The notes below the pieces were generated by a model. The model ran no database searches, was not told the DNA's origin, and saw nothing but the letters and a program-made list of their open reading frames with translations. Source: Limnobaculum zhutongyuii (lineage in GTDB: Bacteria > Pseudomonadota > Gammaproteobacteria > Enterobacterales > Enterobacteriaceae). Taken from it: 64,000 bases of DNA. The stretch covers positions 1,674,001-1,738,000 of the forward strand of contig NZ_CP034752.1 in NCBI RefSeq assembly GCF_004295645.1, read 5' to 3'. Both the position numbers and the translations under genes were made by a program. Of this stretch, positions 9,951-19,645 are shown in pieces. Every line of letters begins with the position of its first letter. The first letter of the stretch is position 1.

Positions 9951-12900
9951 GTGAAAGATAAAATTATCAGTGCTGGCAAAGCGATGCTGAATGAACAGCT
10001 TCAGGCTTATGGAATAGAGGATATCTCCGGGACAGGCGGTGCGGGTTTGTCATTATTAGATGATGGGTTAAACCGTTATCAGTTGGCGATTGATGGCTTG
10101 AATGCCCGGCTTTCAGTGTTAAGCGTACAGGGTCATGAGCACCTGAGCGAAATCTGGCAATATGACATTCAGTTTACCGCACAGCATGGCCTGACCATGG
10201 AACAGGTATTGAGTGAAAAAGCGGTATTCACGCTGGCTCCCGGTGGTATCAGCAGCCTGAGTGGTGCAGCCGGTCAGTTAAGTAATGAACTGATGAACGC
10301 CTTTAATGCCTTTGGTGGCATGTTCAGTGACAAAATTGGCAGCGCGTTTAATTCTCCTTCCGCTGGTTTTTCCATTAACAGCGTCAGCCAGATGGCCAGT
10401 CGCGGTATGGGGATGGTGAATCAGGCCAGTTCGGCGGTAAGCAAGCTGGGTGGCATGGCGGATTCCATTGGCGGCATTGCCGGTAAGGCATCCGGTTTAC
10501 TGGGTAAAGCAGGTTCCGGTTTGTCATCCATCAGCAGCATGGCCAGTTCGCTGACAGGTGGCGAAAGTGAAACCCGGATTCTGTACGGCGTGGTCACCGC
10601 TTTCAGCCAGTTGTCCGGTTCAGCAGATGAAGCCCGCTATTCCATTACCTTATCTCCCCGTTTAGCCCTGCTGGACAACAGCCAAAACAGCGCTATCTTC
10701 CAGAACCAGACGGTGCCTCAGGTGGTGGAACAGGTTCTGCGTCAACACGAGATGACCGGGGTGGATTTTCGTTTTGAACTGACAGAAACCTATCCGGTAA
10801 AAGAGTACATCACCCAGTGGCAGGAGAGTGATTTAACCTTTATTCGTCGCTTGCTGGCGGACAGCGGTATCTGGTTCAGTTTTGAAACCCATACCAAACA
10901 CAGCTGTTATGTGGTGGTGTTTGGTGATTCGGAACAGCAATATCAGGACGGCCCAACCGCCAGCTATCGTCAGCCATCCGGCAATAATGATAACGGTGTG
11001 GAGTCGGTCTGGGATATGTCGGTGGCGCGTAAAACCGTGCCGCAAAGTGTGCTGACTCAGGACTATAACTACCGTAACGCGCAAACCGGCATGAAGTCGG
11101 AAGTCAACGGCGCGCAAAAAGATAAAACCACCCGTGGTCAGCATTATGTTTATGGTGAACACTACCGTGATAAAGGGGAAGTGGTTAACCACGCGAATGC
11201 GCAGGATGATGTGCTGGGTCAGTTCAGCAATATGATGCCGAATGGTCTGGGAGATATTCCCGGCGTCAGCCAGTTAAGCGGTGTGGCGGGTTCAGCAGTT
11301 TCCGGTGTGACTGGTGCGGTGCAGAATATGGCGGGTCAGGCCAAAGGCGCTTTTGACAGCGTTGGCAGCTCGTTAAGTGGTTTATCGGAGAAAGGTGGCG
11401 ACCTGCTGAATGGCCTGAACGGTGGCGGCAGTGAAGGTGAAGACGCTGCTGGTGATGAGCCGGACAGCGTAGGTCAGGGTGCCTGGTACGCACGCCTGCG
11501 TCATCAGCGCTTTATGACTGAACAAATCACCATCAGTGGTAAAACCACCTTATCCCATCTGGCACCGGGACAGATTCTGACCGTAACCGGCTCGCCGATA
11601 GCGGAAGCGGGCAGCGGTATTCTGATTGTTTCAGTAGAGACACAGGGCGACCGTCAGCAGGCTTACGTTATCAGCTTTACCGGTATTCCTTACGACGTCC
11701 TGCGCCCTTATCGTCCGGCCCGTTTAGTCTGGCCAACTATCAGCGGCACTTTACCGGCACGGGTGACCAGTCCGGATAACGACACCTACAGCTATATCGA
11801 CGCACAGGGTCGCTATCGGGTGAAGATGGACTTCGACCTGAACGACAACTGGCGTAAAGGGGAAGATAGCCTGTGGATGCGGCTGGCGAAAGCCTACGCC
11901 GGTGAAACCTACGGCATTCACTTCCCGCTGATTGACGGCACCGAAGTGGCTATCGCCTTTACCGAAGGCAATCCGGACCGTCCGTATATTGCCCACGCCA
12001 TGCACGATTCCCGTCATGGGGATGTGGTCACTGTGGCCAATCATAAACGTAATGTTATTCGCACCCCGGCCAATAACAAACTGCGGATGGACGACGAGCG
12101 CGGCAAAGAACATATCAAAGTTGCCACCGAATACGGCAAAACCCAGTTGAATATGGGGCATCTGGTGGATGCGGAGCGTAAACAGCGGGGAGAAGGGTTT
12201 GAGCTGCGCACCGATGAGTGGGGGGCGATACGGGCGGGAAAAGGGTTGTTTATCAGTGCGGATGAGCAGCAGACCGCCAAAGGTGAAGTCCGGGAAATGG
12301 AGCCTGCGCTGAGCCTACTGGAAGCGGCTTACTCGCAGATGCAGGGTCTGAACCATGCAGCAGAACAGGCACAGGCGCTGGTGGCGGAAATCGCTGCTCA
12401 GAAGACGCTGATTGAGCAAAAACTGAAGGACCTGACGGCGAGCGTGATACTGGCCAGCGCACCGGACGGTATTGGTATTGCCAGCGGTGAGGACATGCAG
12501 CTGGCGGCGTCTAACAATCTGTATCTCAACGCGGGCAGCAATGCGGATATTGGCGTGGCTAAAAAACTGACGCTGGCAACGGGTGACGGTATCAGCCTGT
12601 TTACCCAGAACAGCGGTATGAAACTGCTGGCCAATCAGGGGAAGGTGGAAGTACAGGCGCAAAATGACGCCATGCAGTTGGCCTCAAAACAGGATATGGA
12701 GATTGCCAGCGTGGATGGGAAGGTCTCAGCCGTGGCTGTTCAGGAGTTGATTCTGATTTGTGGTGGAGCCTATATAAAAATCTCGGCTGGAAATATTGAA
12801 TTGGGATGTCCGAAGAATATAACCATTAAGTCGATTGCGATGCAGAAGATGGGGCCGGATAGTCTTAGTACCCCTCACCCAGAGTGGAATGATACCAATC

Positions 12901-13349
12901 TGTCGGAAGTAAAACTAAATATAGAATTGACAGATATCCCGGGTATGGACAATGTGACTTTTGGCGATGCCCATTGGCGCATTGTCAATGCACCTACAAG
13001 TAATGACGCATTGATTCAATCAGAGTATTTACTCAGCGGAACGACAGATCAAGACGGCCGTATTATTTTAACTGATGAAGAAAATAAATCTTTTAATAAA
13101 GCCTATCATGAATCACCTAATCATCTTTGGTTGGTTGTTAATGATCGAGTAACGCAACTAATGTTTAGAAGTGAACAATCTTATTGGGGAGAAGAGGATA
13201 AACTTAATCAAGCATTGGATGCTATGGGGTATACATCAACACTTTTTTCCTCTTATGGGAACGATAATGTTGATATTTTGCGTAATGAAATGAAAGGATT
13301 TCAGCAAAAAACCATCAAAAATACATTGTTTAATAAGCTAAAGGACTAA
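9951..13349 (+). CDS. vgrG: T6SS spike protein VgrG/TssI with C-terminal extension
   Basis: VgrG trimers form the tip of the T6SS needle and carry effectors. The start is GTG, preceded by a strong AAGGGAGGAG site. The protein has 1,132 residues, longer than a typical VgrG (roughly 600-900). A gp27-like part is interrupted twice by Ser/Gly/Ala/Met-rich segments, at about residues 100-203 and 410-508. The gp5-like OB fold is at about residues 610-690 (AQGRYRVKMDFDLND, WMRLAKAYAGETYGIHFPL). A DUF2345-type beta-helix runs to about residue 950 and ends in CGGAYIKISAGNIELGCP. The last 180 residues are a separate domain rich in Asp, Asn and Ser. Such domains usually bind the effector encoded next door, and here tle5 starts three bases after the stop. 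The base composition turns AT-rich inside this gene from about 12,760. Confidence 0.95.
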   Translation: MKDKIISAGKAMLNEQLQAYGIEDISGTGGAGLSLLDDGLNRYQLAIDGLNARLSVLSVQGHEHLSEIWQYDIQFTAQHGLTMEQVLSEKAVFTLAPGGISSLSGAAGQLSNELMNAFNAFGGMFSDKIGSAFNSPSAGFSINSVSQMASRGMGMVNQASSAVSKLGGMADSIGGIAGKASGLLGKAGSGLSSISSMASSLTGGESETRILYGVVTAFSQLSGSADEARYSITLSPRLALLDNSQNSAIFQNQTVPQVVEQVLRQHEMTGVDFRFELTETYPVKEYITQWQESDLTFIRRLLADSGIWFSFETHTKHSCYVVVFGDSEQQYQDGPTASYRQPSGNNDNGVESVWDMSVARKTVPQSVLTQDYNYRNAQTGMKSEVNGAQKDKTTRGQHYVYGEHYRDKGEVVNHANAQDDVLGQFSNMMPNGLGDIPGVSQLSGVAGSAVSGVTGAVQNMAGQAKGAFDSVGSSLSGLSEKGGDLLNGLNGGGSEGEDAAGDEPDSVGQGAWYARLRHQRFMTEQITISGKTTLSHLAPGQILTVTGSPIAEAGSGILIVSVETQGDRQQAYVISFTGIPYDVLRPYRPARLVWPTISGTLPARVTSPDNDTYSYIDAQGRYRVKMDFDLNDNWRKGEDSLWMRLAKAYAGETYGIHFPLIDGTEVAIAFTEGNPDRPYIAHAMHDSRHGDVVTVANHKRNVIRTPANNKLRMDDERGKEHIKVATEYGKTQLNMGHLVDAERKQRGEGFELRTDEWGAIRAGKGLFISADEQQTAKGEVREMEPALSLLEAAYSQMQGLNHAAEQAQALVAEIAAQKTLIEQKLKDLTASVILASAPDGIGIASGEDMQLAASNNLYLNAGSNADIGVAKKLTLATGDGISLFTQNSGMKLLANQGKVEVQAQNDAMQLASKQDMEIASVDGKVSAVAVQELILICGGAYIKISAGNIELGCPKNITIKSIAMQKMGPDSLSTPHPEWNDTNLSEVKLNIELTDIPGMDNVTFGDAHWRIVNAPTSNDALIQSEYLLSGTTDQDGRIILTDEENKSFNKAYHESPNHLWLVVNDRVTQLMFRSEQSYWGEEDKLNQALDAMGYTSTLFSSYGNDNVDILRNEMKGFQQKTIKNTLFNKLKD

Positions 13350-13352
13350 CGA

Positions 13353-15887
13353 ATGAGCGGATTTTCAACAGAAAAAACAAAGATCATTATGAAAGATAAT
13401 GGTAATAGTTTAAGAACTTCACAAAATGCTCAAGTTCACGGCTATGCAAGTAATCAGTTTGCACCAAATAGAAAAGGAAATAAGGTTGAATCTTTAGTTA
13501 CTGGAAAAGCTTATTTTACGCGTTTGGTACAAGATATTAGATTGGCGGAAAAAGAGATTCTTTTAGCAGATTGGCAATTGAACTGGGATGTACAACTGTT
13601 GCCAGAAGATACAAAAGAAAGTGGCTTAAGATTATATGACTTGTTAAAAGAACAAGTATTAGCTAAACCAGAATTGGTAATAAAGATTCTGATTTGGGAA
13701 GGGAGTCCAAAAGGACTATATACTTACAGTGACGATAGCCTAAATGTATTAGAATCTATTAATACACAAATAGGACGAAAGCCAATTCAGATTCAGTTAT
13801 CCCCAACACAATCTGACGATACACCAATGTATTTTAGTCATCATCAAAAGTTTGTTGTTATAGATAAAAAGATTGCCTATATCGGTGGTATGGACTTAGC
13901 TTATGGGCGATATGATGATGAGCGTTATGATTTGAATCCAGTGATAAATCCGGAATTAAAAGAAGAAGGTATTTTGGGGCGGCAGGCATTGAATCGCTAT
14001 AACCCTTGTGTTGCTCCTGTAGGTCAAATCGATTCCAATAAACTTGTAGATCCCGATTTGTTAACGGGTTCTTATGATAGTCAATTTAATGCTAAAACAG
14101 AAATAGAAAAAATAAATAAAGGTTATTGGCAAGGAACTAAAGCGGCGGGTGTTGTACCCTATTATTCAATATCGGGTACAGTATTGGATGAAAAAAAACA
14201 GCCAAGAATGCCATGGCAGGATATTCAAGCTCGAATGGAAGGTCCATCGGTTTTGGATGTGGTATGTAATTTTGCTCTCCGTTGGAATACATTAGCGAAA
14301 AAAAATCCTAAAAAATGGGATTATTACATATTGCCGACTCTGGAAGAGTATGAAGAACCAATCATAGTGGGTAATGATCAAGTTCAAGTGTTACGTAGTG
14401 CCGGTTCTGCTATGTGTGTAGCAGAGGATGCAGGAAAGGCTAAGGGAATTATAACTGGAGCAAAGATAGATAATATTGATAAGAATGCTAAATATCAGGA
14501 TGAAATCTACCAGGCAATGATGAAACTGATAAAAAACTCTAAAGATTATATCTATATAGAAAGCCAATATTTTTTGTCTGATTATGGAGAAACCAGTGAT
14601 GTTGCTGATAGCTTGTCAGTGCCAGCTAATGCGGCAAAAAGTACAGTAGGATTTAAAGAAGGGGTAAGTGGACTAGCATCATGGTGGAATAGTGATATTC
14701 ATGATAATAAAGGCATCCATAATAAAATTGTTGATGCTTTATCCGAGCGTATTCATCGACATATTTTATCTGAATTTAGCAATGCACCAACTAAAGGGTT
14801 TCATCTTTATCTTGTGTTACCAGTTTATCCAGAAGGGAACTTAGCTGATGGTTCCTTGATGAATACTATTTTTCATACCATGCAAACGTTGGTTGGTGGG
14901 GAAAAAAGTTTACTTAAACGAATTCGATACTCAATAAGGGTCAAGGAAGTACTGGAGGAGGCTAGGGCGGAAGGTGCGGAATTAAATGTAAAAGCGGTAG
15001 AGGAATCAGTAAAAAAAGATCTAAAGGGATTACTATTTACGGAAGATGATTACCAAAAGTGTAAAAAATATATAACAGTATTGAACCTCAGAAACTGGAG
15101 GAAGATTGAAGGGAATGCTGTAACTGAGCAAATATATATACATAGTAAGATTATGATTGTAGACGATCTGTTTGCCATTATAGGTAGTGCTAATGTTAAC
15201 GATCGGAGTTTATTAGGAACCAGAGATTCAGAACTAGCACTATTGGTTGTTGGTGAACCTGATGGCGAGGGGCATCGGCGTTTTGCCCGAGATTTTCGTG
15301 AGCAACTGTGGCGAAAAATGTTGGGAGTAGCGAAGAATTCTGAACCTGGAAGAGGTATTACAGAGGCTGAGTTTCAGGAGCTATTTGAAATGCCAATGAC
15401 GTACCAAACGGGAAATAAGATTCAAAAGATTGCTGAAACAAATTCAAAAATATATGAGAGGATATTTAGACATGTACCGAGAAATTATTATAAGAAAATT
15501 GCGGGTGATGTTGGATACGTTAAGGATAATCCTAATATAGTACAATTCTACTCTTCAATATATCCAACGTTAGACCCTACTGATAAAAAGAAAAGTATAA
15601 ATAAATTTAGCTTGCCTTTTTATGAGGAGTTTTGGTTAGATGGAGATAATGAAAATAACTCAGGGAAATATAAAATTAGTGGTCAAGAGTTAGAAAAAAT
15701 CAGGGGTTATATTATAAGTATGCCAGTATTTTGGAGTTATGGTGAGAGTAATGATCTAAAATATTCTCTAGATGTAATTACCCAAAATGATAATAAAGAA
15801 AATTCAATGGATATGGGAGAGGGAAAAATAGAAACAATTATAGTGAACAATAATATTAATCATCCAGAAGAGGATGCTTTTTCATGA
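13353..15887 (+). CDS. Phospholipase D-type T6SS effector, Tle5-like
   Basis: This 844-residue protein has two HKD motifs, the catalytic signature of the phospholipase D superfamily: H164-Q-K166-x4-D171 (HQKFVVID, followed by GGMDLAYGRYDDERYD) and H597-S-K599-x4-D604 (HSKIMIVD, followed by GSANVNDRS). Known T6SS effectors of this type (Tle5, such as PldA and PldB of Pseudomonas) attack membrane phospholipids of rival cells. There is no signal peptide, as expected for a VgrG-delivered cargo. The gene starts three bases after vgrG and overlaps the first immunity gene by four bases (ATGA). The last 150 residues after the second HKD domain match nothing I know. The DNA is clearly AT-richer than the tss genes, pointing to horizontal exchange of the module. 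Confidence 0.9.
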   Translation: MSGFSTEKTKIIMKDNGNSLRTSQNAQVHGYASNQFAPNRKGNKVESLVTGKAYFTRLVQDIRLAEKEILLADWQLNWDVQLLPEDTKESGLRLYDLLKEQVLAKPELVIKILIWEGSPKGLYTYSDDSLNVLESINTQIGRKPIQIQLSPTQSDDTPMYFSHHQKFVVIDKKIAYIGGMDLAYGRYDDERYDLNPVINPELKEEGILGRQALNRYNPCVAPVGQIDSNKLVDPDLLTGSYDSQFNAKTEIEKINKGYWQGTKAAGVVPYYSISGTVLDEKKQPRMPWQDIQARMEGPSVLDVVCNFALRWNTLAKKNPKKWDYYILPTLEEYEEPIIVGNDQVQVLRSAGSAMCVAEDAGKAKGIITGAKIDNIDKNAKYQDEIYQAMMKLIKNSKDYIYIESQYFLSDYGETSDVADSLSVPANAAKSTVGFKEGVSGLASWWNSDIHDNKGIHNKIVDALSERIHRHILSEFSNAPTKGFHLYLVLPVYPEGNLADGSLMNTIFHTMQTLVGGEKSLLKRIRYSIRVKEVLEEARAEGAELNVKAVEESVKKDLKGLLFTEDDYQKCKKYITVLNLRNWRKIEGNAVTEQIYIHSKIMIVDDLFAIIGSANVNDRSLLGTRDSELALLVVGEPDGEGHRRFARDFREQLWRKMLGVAKNSEPGRGITEAEFQELFEMPMTYQTGNKIQKIAETNSKIYERIFRHVPRNYYKKIAGDVGYVKDNPNIVQFYSSIYPTLDPTDKKKSINKFSLPFYEEFWLDGDNENNSGKYKISGQELEKIRGYIISMPVFWSYGESNDLKYSLDVITQNDNKENSMDMGEGKIETIIVNNNINHPEEDAFS

Positions 15888-16936
15888 AAATATTAAAAAA
15901 AAGCCATTGTTTACTATTTATTGTTGCTAGTATAGCAACTAATGCGCATAGCGAAGTTAAATACGTTAAAGAGTGCATTGGCCACTATAAATACGATCTT
16001 CCTGATAGTAGTTATCCTGGGTTATTACCTGTAAGTATATTAGAAGGAAGAATTGATGCTAATTACGCTCGTTTTCCTAATGGAGAAAAAGTATTTCCAC
16101 GTTATGAAAATCAGTTGCAGTATCAAACTTATTGGTTTGTTTTTGAAGCAAAAGATAAGAATGATTCAATTAAATATAGTGAAAAGAAACTGGAGCGATT
16201 TAAGCAAAAAAAGAAAGAACAGTTAGCATCATCATTAGATTTTGAACGTGAGGAAGGGAAGGGTTATCATTACAAAAGAGTAGATGACACATTATATTTA
16301 ATGAATAAAAAAGCATATAATGCTATGTTTTTTTGGGGTAATTATGGATACTTTTTTGGTGGTGAGTTTAATAATTTTACTATAAATAATAATGATATAA
16401 AAATGCAAAGTAATCGAGCTTTAATTGCGCCTCGAAGATTGAATGAGATTCCTCAAAATGGGTTGTGTATTCCCATGGCGACGTTAAAAGAAACCGATAT
16501 GAAAGATCTCGATTTAACAGCAAATTATCAATTATTGGATTACCCTGAAGTAACATTTTCTCTTCAGGAAAGTGTGACAACTAACCAAGATTATCAGGAA
16601 AAACCCAACCGAGACTGGATCGATATGAGGTTAATTACTGTGGCAAATCATCATTCAGAGAACACTAAGATTCATTTGATAGGTTCCCCTCGTTACCGTT
16701 CTCGCTCATTAGGTGATAAACAAGGACTCGAGGTTCTGAGTCAATATATTAGTCGTGAAAGTAAGAAGCCAGTTTATTTGTATATTGCTCGTATGATTGC
16801 GGATAAACCGGGCGACTCATCATTGACATTTTTAGCCTATTTGGATGAATCTAATGCCAAAAATAATCCTCTACCAGTTGAAGAATTTGAAAAAATAATG
16901 ACACGGATTGTTGATTCGATAGAACGGCGAAAGTAG
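15884..16936 (+). CDS. Candidate periplasmic immunity protein for the PLD effector (copy 1)
   Basis: The protein has 350 residues. It starts with a signal peptide (MKILKKSHCLLFIVASIATNAHS, cleavage expected after AHS), so the product should be in the periplasm, where lipase effectors of this type act. It resembles the family of T6SS lipase immunity proteins (Tli4-like; recalled from memory, not searched). Features are a CIGHYKYDLP segment after the signal, the block GLCIPMATLKETD near residue 195, and a conserved C-terminal half (GSPRYR, KPVYLYIARM, SSLTFLAYLDES). The gene overlaps the effector stop by four bases, which suggests coupled translation so that immunity is made together with toxin. 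A homologous second copy follows two bases after the stop. Confidence 0.75.
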   Translation: MKILKKSHCLLFIVASIATNAHSEVKYVKECIGHYKYDLPDSSYPGLLPVSILEGRIDANYARFPNGEKVFPRYENQLQYQTYWFVFEAKDKNDSIKYSEKKLERFKQKKKEQLASSLDFEREEGKGYHYKRVDDTLYLMNKKAYNAMFFWGNYGYFFGGEFNNFTINNNDIKMQSNRALIAPRRLNEIPQNGLCIPMATLKETDMKDLDLTANYQLLDYPEVTFSLQESVTTNQDYQEKPNRDWIDMRLITVANHHSENTKIHLIGSPRYRSRSLGDKQGLEVLSQYISRESKKPVYLYIARMIADKPGDSSLTFLAYLDESNAKNNPLPVEEFEKIMTRIVDSIERRK

Positions 16937-16938
16937 AG

Positions 16939-18035
16939 ATGGATTTATATTATTTTAATATTATCATAGCTATTATAATCAGAAAAAACAGTAAGTTGTT
17001 AGGTATGGTTATAAGTTTAGGTATGATGACACATGCACATTCAGAAATTCAATATAATAAGGAATGCCTGGGGCACTATAAGTTTGATTTACCTACTCAA
17101 AGTTACCCTGCGTTATTACCTATACAGTTATTAGAAAATCGTTCTGTTAGTCCAGATGAAGGACGCTTTCTTAATGGTGATCAAACTTTCCCTTATTATG
17201 AGAATCATAATATATATGTTTCTTATTGGTATATAATAAACTTAGGGGATAACTATAATATTAATAGTTATATGAATAAAAGAATTGATATTTCCGAGAG
17301 TATCAAGAGAAAAGCCATAGATTTTGGTGATATTGAGAAGAAAGAGGTCGGGCTATCATCTCAGTATGAAAGAACTAATGACACGCTATTTTTAATAAAT
17401 AGCAAGGGTTATAGTATTGTGTATTTTTCTGGTAATTACGCTTATTATTTTGATGATAAATATTCGAGGAGTGATCAAGTTAATATTGAACGAGTTTTAA
17501 ATGATGCTCATACTGCTCGTTCAATGATTTCACCAAGAAAACTCAATGAAATCCCCAAAAGCGGACTATGTATCCCGATGGCTACGCTGAAAAAACGGAT
17601 GAAAAAAATCTGGAACTGACAGCTAATTATCAGTTATTAAATCATCCTGAGGTGACATTTTCTTTTAATGAAAGTGTTGTTACTCGGGAGGACTATCAGA
17701 GTGAGGCTAATAGAGATTGGATAGATCTTAGGTTAATGATTGTAGGTAGTCATCATTCAAAAGATAAAAAAATTAGTCTTTTAGGTTCTCCTCGTTATCA
17801 AGACATTTCATTGGGGGGGCAAAAGGGAGTAGCAGTCTTAAGCAAATATATTAGCTATGAGAGTGAGAAACCAGTTTATTTTTATATTGCTCGTATGATT
17901 TCTAATGATCCTGAAAAATCCTCTTTAACCTTTTTAGCACGTATGGATGAATCTAAAGCTAAAAATACCCCGCTAACAGTAAATGAATTTGAATTGTTGG
18001 TGACTAATATAGTGGATTCAGTAGAACGACGATAA
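16939..18035 (+). pseudogene. Candidate immunity protein copy 2, one frameshift
   Basis: This is a tandem homologue of the preceding gene. The same landmarks appear in order (ECLGHYKFDLP, GLCIPMATLK, LTANYQLL, GSPRY, KPVYFYIARM, SSLTFLARMDES), with many substitutions. The frame changes at the A run 17590-17595. Reading continues in one frame to a stop at 17619, while the homologous sequence continues in another frame to 18035. One more A in the run would give LKKTDEKNLELTANYQ, matching copy 1, and a protein of 365 residues. The signal peptide appears to be in the stretch ending THAHS, although the exact start is unclear. The gene could be a decayed paralogue, a phase-variable orphan immunity gene, or intact with a sequencing error. 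Confidence 0.75.
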
Positions 18036-18215
18036 AAGATAATATAATCAGTCCATATCGGTAAAAAAATGGTCCCTGTTCTTGAAAAAAGGGCCTGATA
18101 AAGCTAATCCAATGAATACACCGAACCAAAATGAAACGCCGATAGACGTTGATCCAGGAAAAATTATTCAGAAATCTGCTATCTATTTCTCTGCAAGATA
18201 GCAACGATGCACTAC

Positions 18216-18238
18216 AAAACCGCCTTCTCCGAAGGCGG
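18216..18238 (-). terminator. Rho-independent terminator of ltaE
   Basis: On the minus strand there is an 8-base-pair stem (CCGCCTTC / GAAGGCGG) with a three-base loop, followed by TTTTGT. It lies 25 bases past the ltaE stop. The other strand has no good T run after it. Confidence 0.75.
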
Positions 18239-18262
18239 CATCAACTCAAACCTCAACACCCA

Positions 18263-19318
18263 TCACCCATAAATTCCCCGTGCACCACCATCTCCACTGC
18301 CCGGAGTAGCGATTCTTCCCTTAAATTCCCGCCATAAATCTACCACCCGCTTCAGGTCTTCCCGTGAAACATCCAGATGGGTGACCAGACGGGTGATTGG
18401 CCCGGCATTGATTAAGATACCGCGCTGTTTCATCCACGGGCCAAGCTGACTGACTTCGTTAGCCGGCAGGCGCAGGAATAGCATATTGGTTTGCGCACCG
18501 GGAGAAACTACTTCGACGCCTAACGCGGCCAGCTGTTCTGCCAGCCATTGTGCGTTGTCGTGGTCTTCACGCAGTCTCTCTACGTTATGGTGCAGGGCAT
18601 ACAGGGCAGCCTGAGCCAGTATTCCAGCCTGACGCATACCGCCACCCACCATTTTTCTCCAGCGTCGGGCCTGTTTTATATATTCGGTACTGCCGCACAG
18701 CAGTGAACCTACCGGTGCGCCAAGGCCTTTTGACAGGCAAATAGTTAACGTATCGCAATATTGGGTTAGGGTGGTTAAAGGAACTCGCATGGCCACTGAG
18801 GCGTTAAAAATGCGAGCACCATCCACGTGCAGAGCTAATTTCTTTTTGCGGGTAAATGCCCATGCCTGATGGAGATAATCCAGTGGCAGTACTTTACCAT
18901 TATGGGTATTTTCAAGGCACAGTAGCCTGGTGCGGGCAAAATGAATGTCATCAGGTTTAATAACGCTGGCGACGACGTCTAATGGTAAGGTGCCATCTTC
19001 TGCTGCATCAATCGGTTGAGGCTGGATGCTGCCTAATACTGCAGCACCACCGGCTTCAAACATATAGTTATGGGCCTTTTGGCCAACAATATATTCCTCA
19101 CCGCGTTGACAATGGGTTAGCAGGGCGACCAGATTAGCCTGAGTACCGGTTGGCAAAAATAACGCAGCCTCTTTCCCGGATAGCGCTGCGGCTTCGTGCT
19201 CCAGTTGATTGACGCTGGGGTCATCACCATACACATCATCACCAACAGCAGCATCTGCCATCGCTTGTCGCATGGCTTTTCCGGGCTTGGTTACGGTATC
19301 ACTTCGCAGGTCTATCAT
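18263..19318 (-). CDS. ltaE: Low-specificity L-threonine aldolase
   Basis: LtaE is a PLP enzyme that splits L-threonine or L-allo-threonine into glycine and acetaldehyde in the cytoplasm. The protein begins MIDLRSDTVTKPG, the hallmark of the family, and the PLP-binding lysine is K197 in LSKGLGAPVGS, the same number as in E. coli. An upstream in-frame ATG would add seven residues. The ATG at 19318 is chosen because AAGG precedes it by eight bases and because it matches the family start. The product has 351 residues, about 18 more than the E. coli enzyme, owing to an extra Gly-rich C-terminal tail (KGRIATPGSGDGG). It is a single gene with its own terminator, and is divergent from nlpC. Confidence 0.93.
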   Translation of the reverse strand: MIDLRSDTVTKPGKAMRQAMADAAVGDDVYGDDPSVNQLEHEAAALSGKEAALFLPTGTQANLVALLTHCQRGEEYIVGQKAHNYMFEAGGAAVLGSIQPQPIDAAEDGTLPLDVVASVIKPDDIHFARTRLLCLENTHNGKVLPLDYLHQAWAFTRKKKLALHVDGARIFNASVAMRVPLTTLTQYCDTLTICLSKGLGAPVGSLLCGSTEYIKQARRWRKMVGGGMRQAGILAQAALYALHHNVERLREDHDNAQWLAEQLAALGVEVVSPGAQTNMLFLRLPANEVSQLGPWMKQRGILINAGPITRLVTHLDVSREDLKRVVDLWREFKGRIATPGSGDGGARGIYG

Positions 19319-19645
19319 ATTGGGCACCTTACTGAACAATGAGGAATAAGGAAATTATAAGCTTCCTTTGTATCACGCTCGTAGAGTAACAAAAAAGATA
19401 AAAATTAAATGAGATTGTTTCTGCGGATAATCACTTAGCCAAAAAGTGAGTTTAAACTGATATTGATTAGCTTAATGCCGGGGTAGTGAGGGCACTAATT
19501 TACCACTCAAAAACAGCAGCAAAACCGATTAATTGGCAAAAGATGCCGGTTAAATGGACTAAACTGCACTGAAACCTTGTCTTTTCTCGTTTTTTAAGCT
19601 AATTATGAAAAAGTTATGTGCATAAAGCGTGGAGAAGAGAGACCG
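19319..19645. other. Divergent intergenic region ltaE/nlpC
   Basis: This 327-base AT-rich gap separates two divergent genes and must hold both promoters. I see no convincing -35/-10 pair, operator or hairpin that I could name. Confidence 0.4.

Noticed and set aside
11751..12161. 136-codon minus-strand frame inside vgrG
   Set aside because: Shadow frame of the conserved gp5-like region of vgrG.
18068..18098. Hairpin GGTCCCT/AGGGCC after the second immunity gene
   Set aside because: The stem has a bulge and no T run; too weak to call a terminator.
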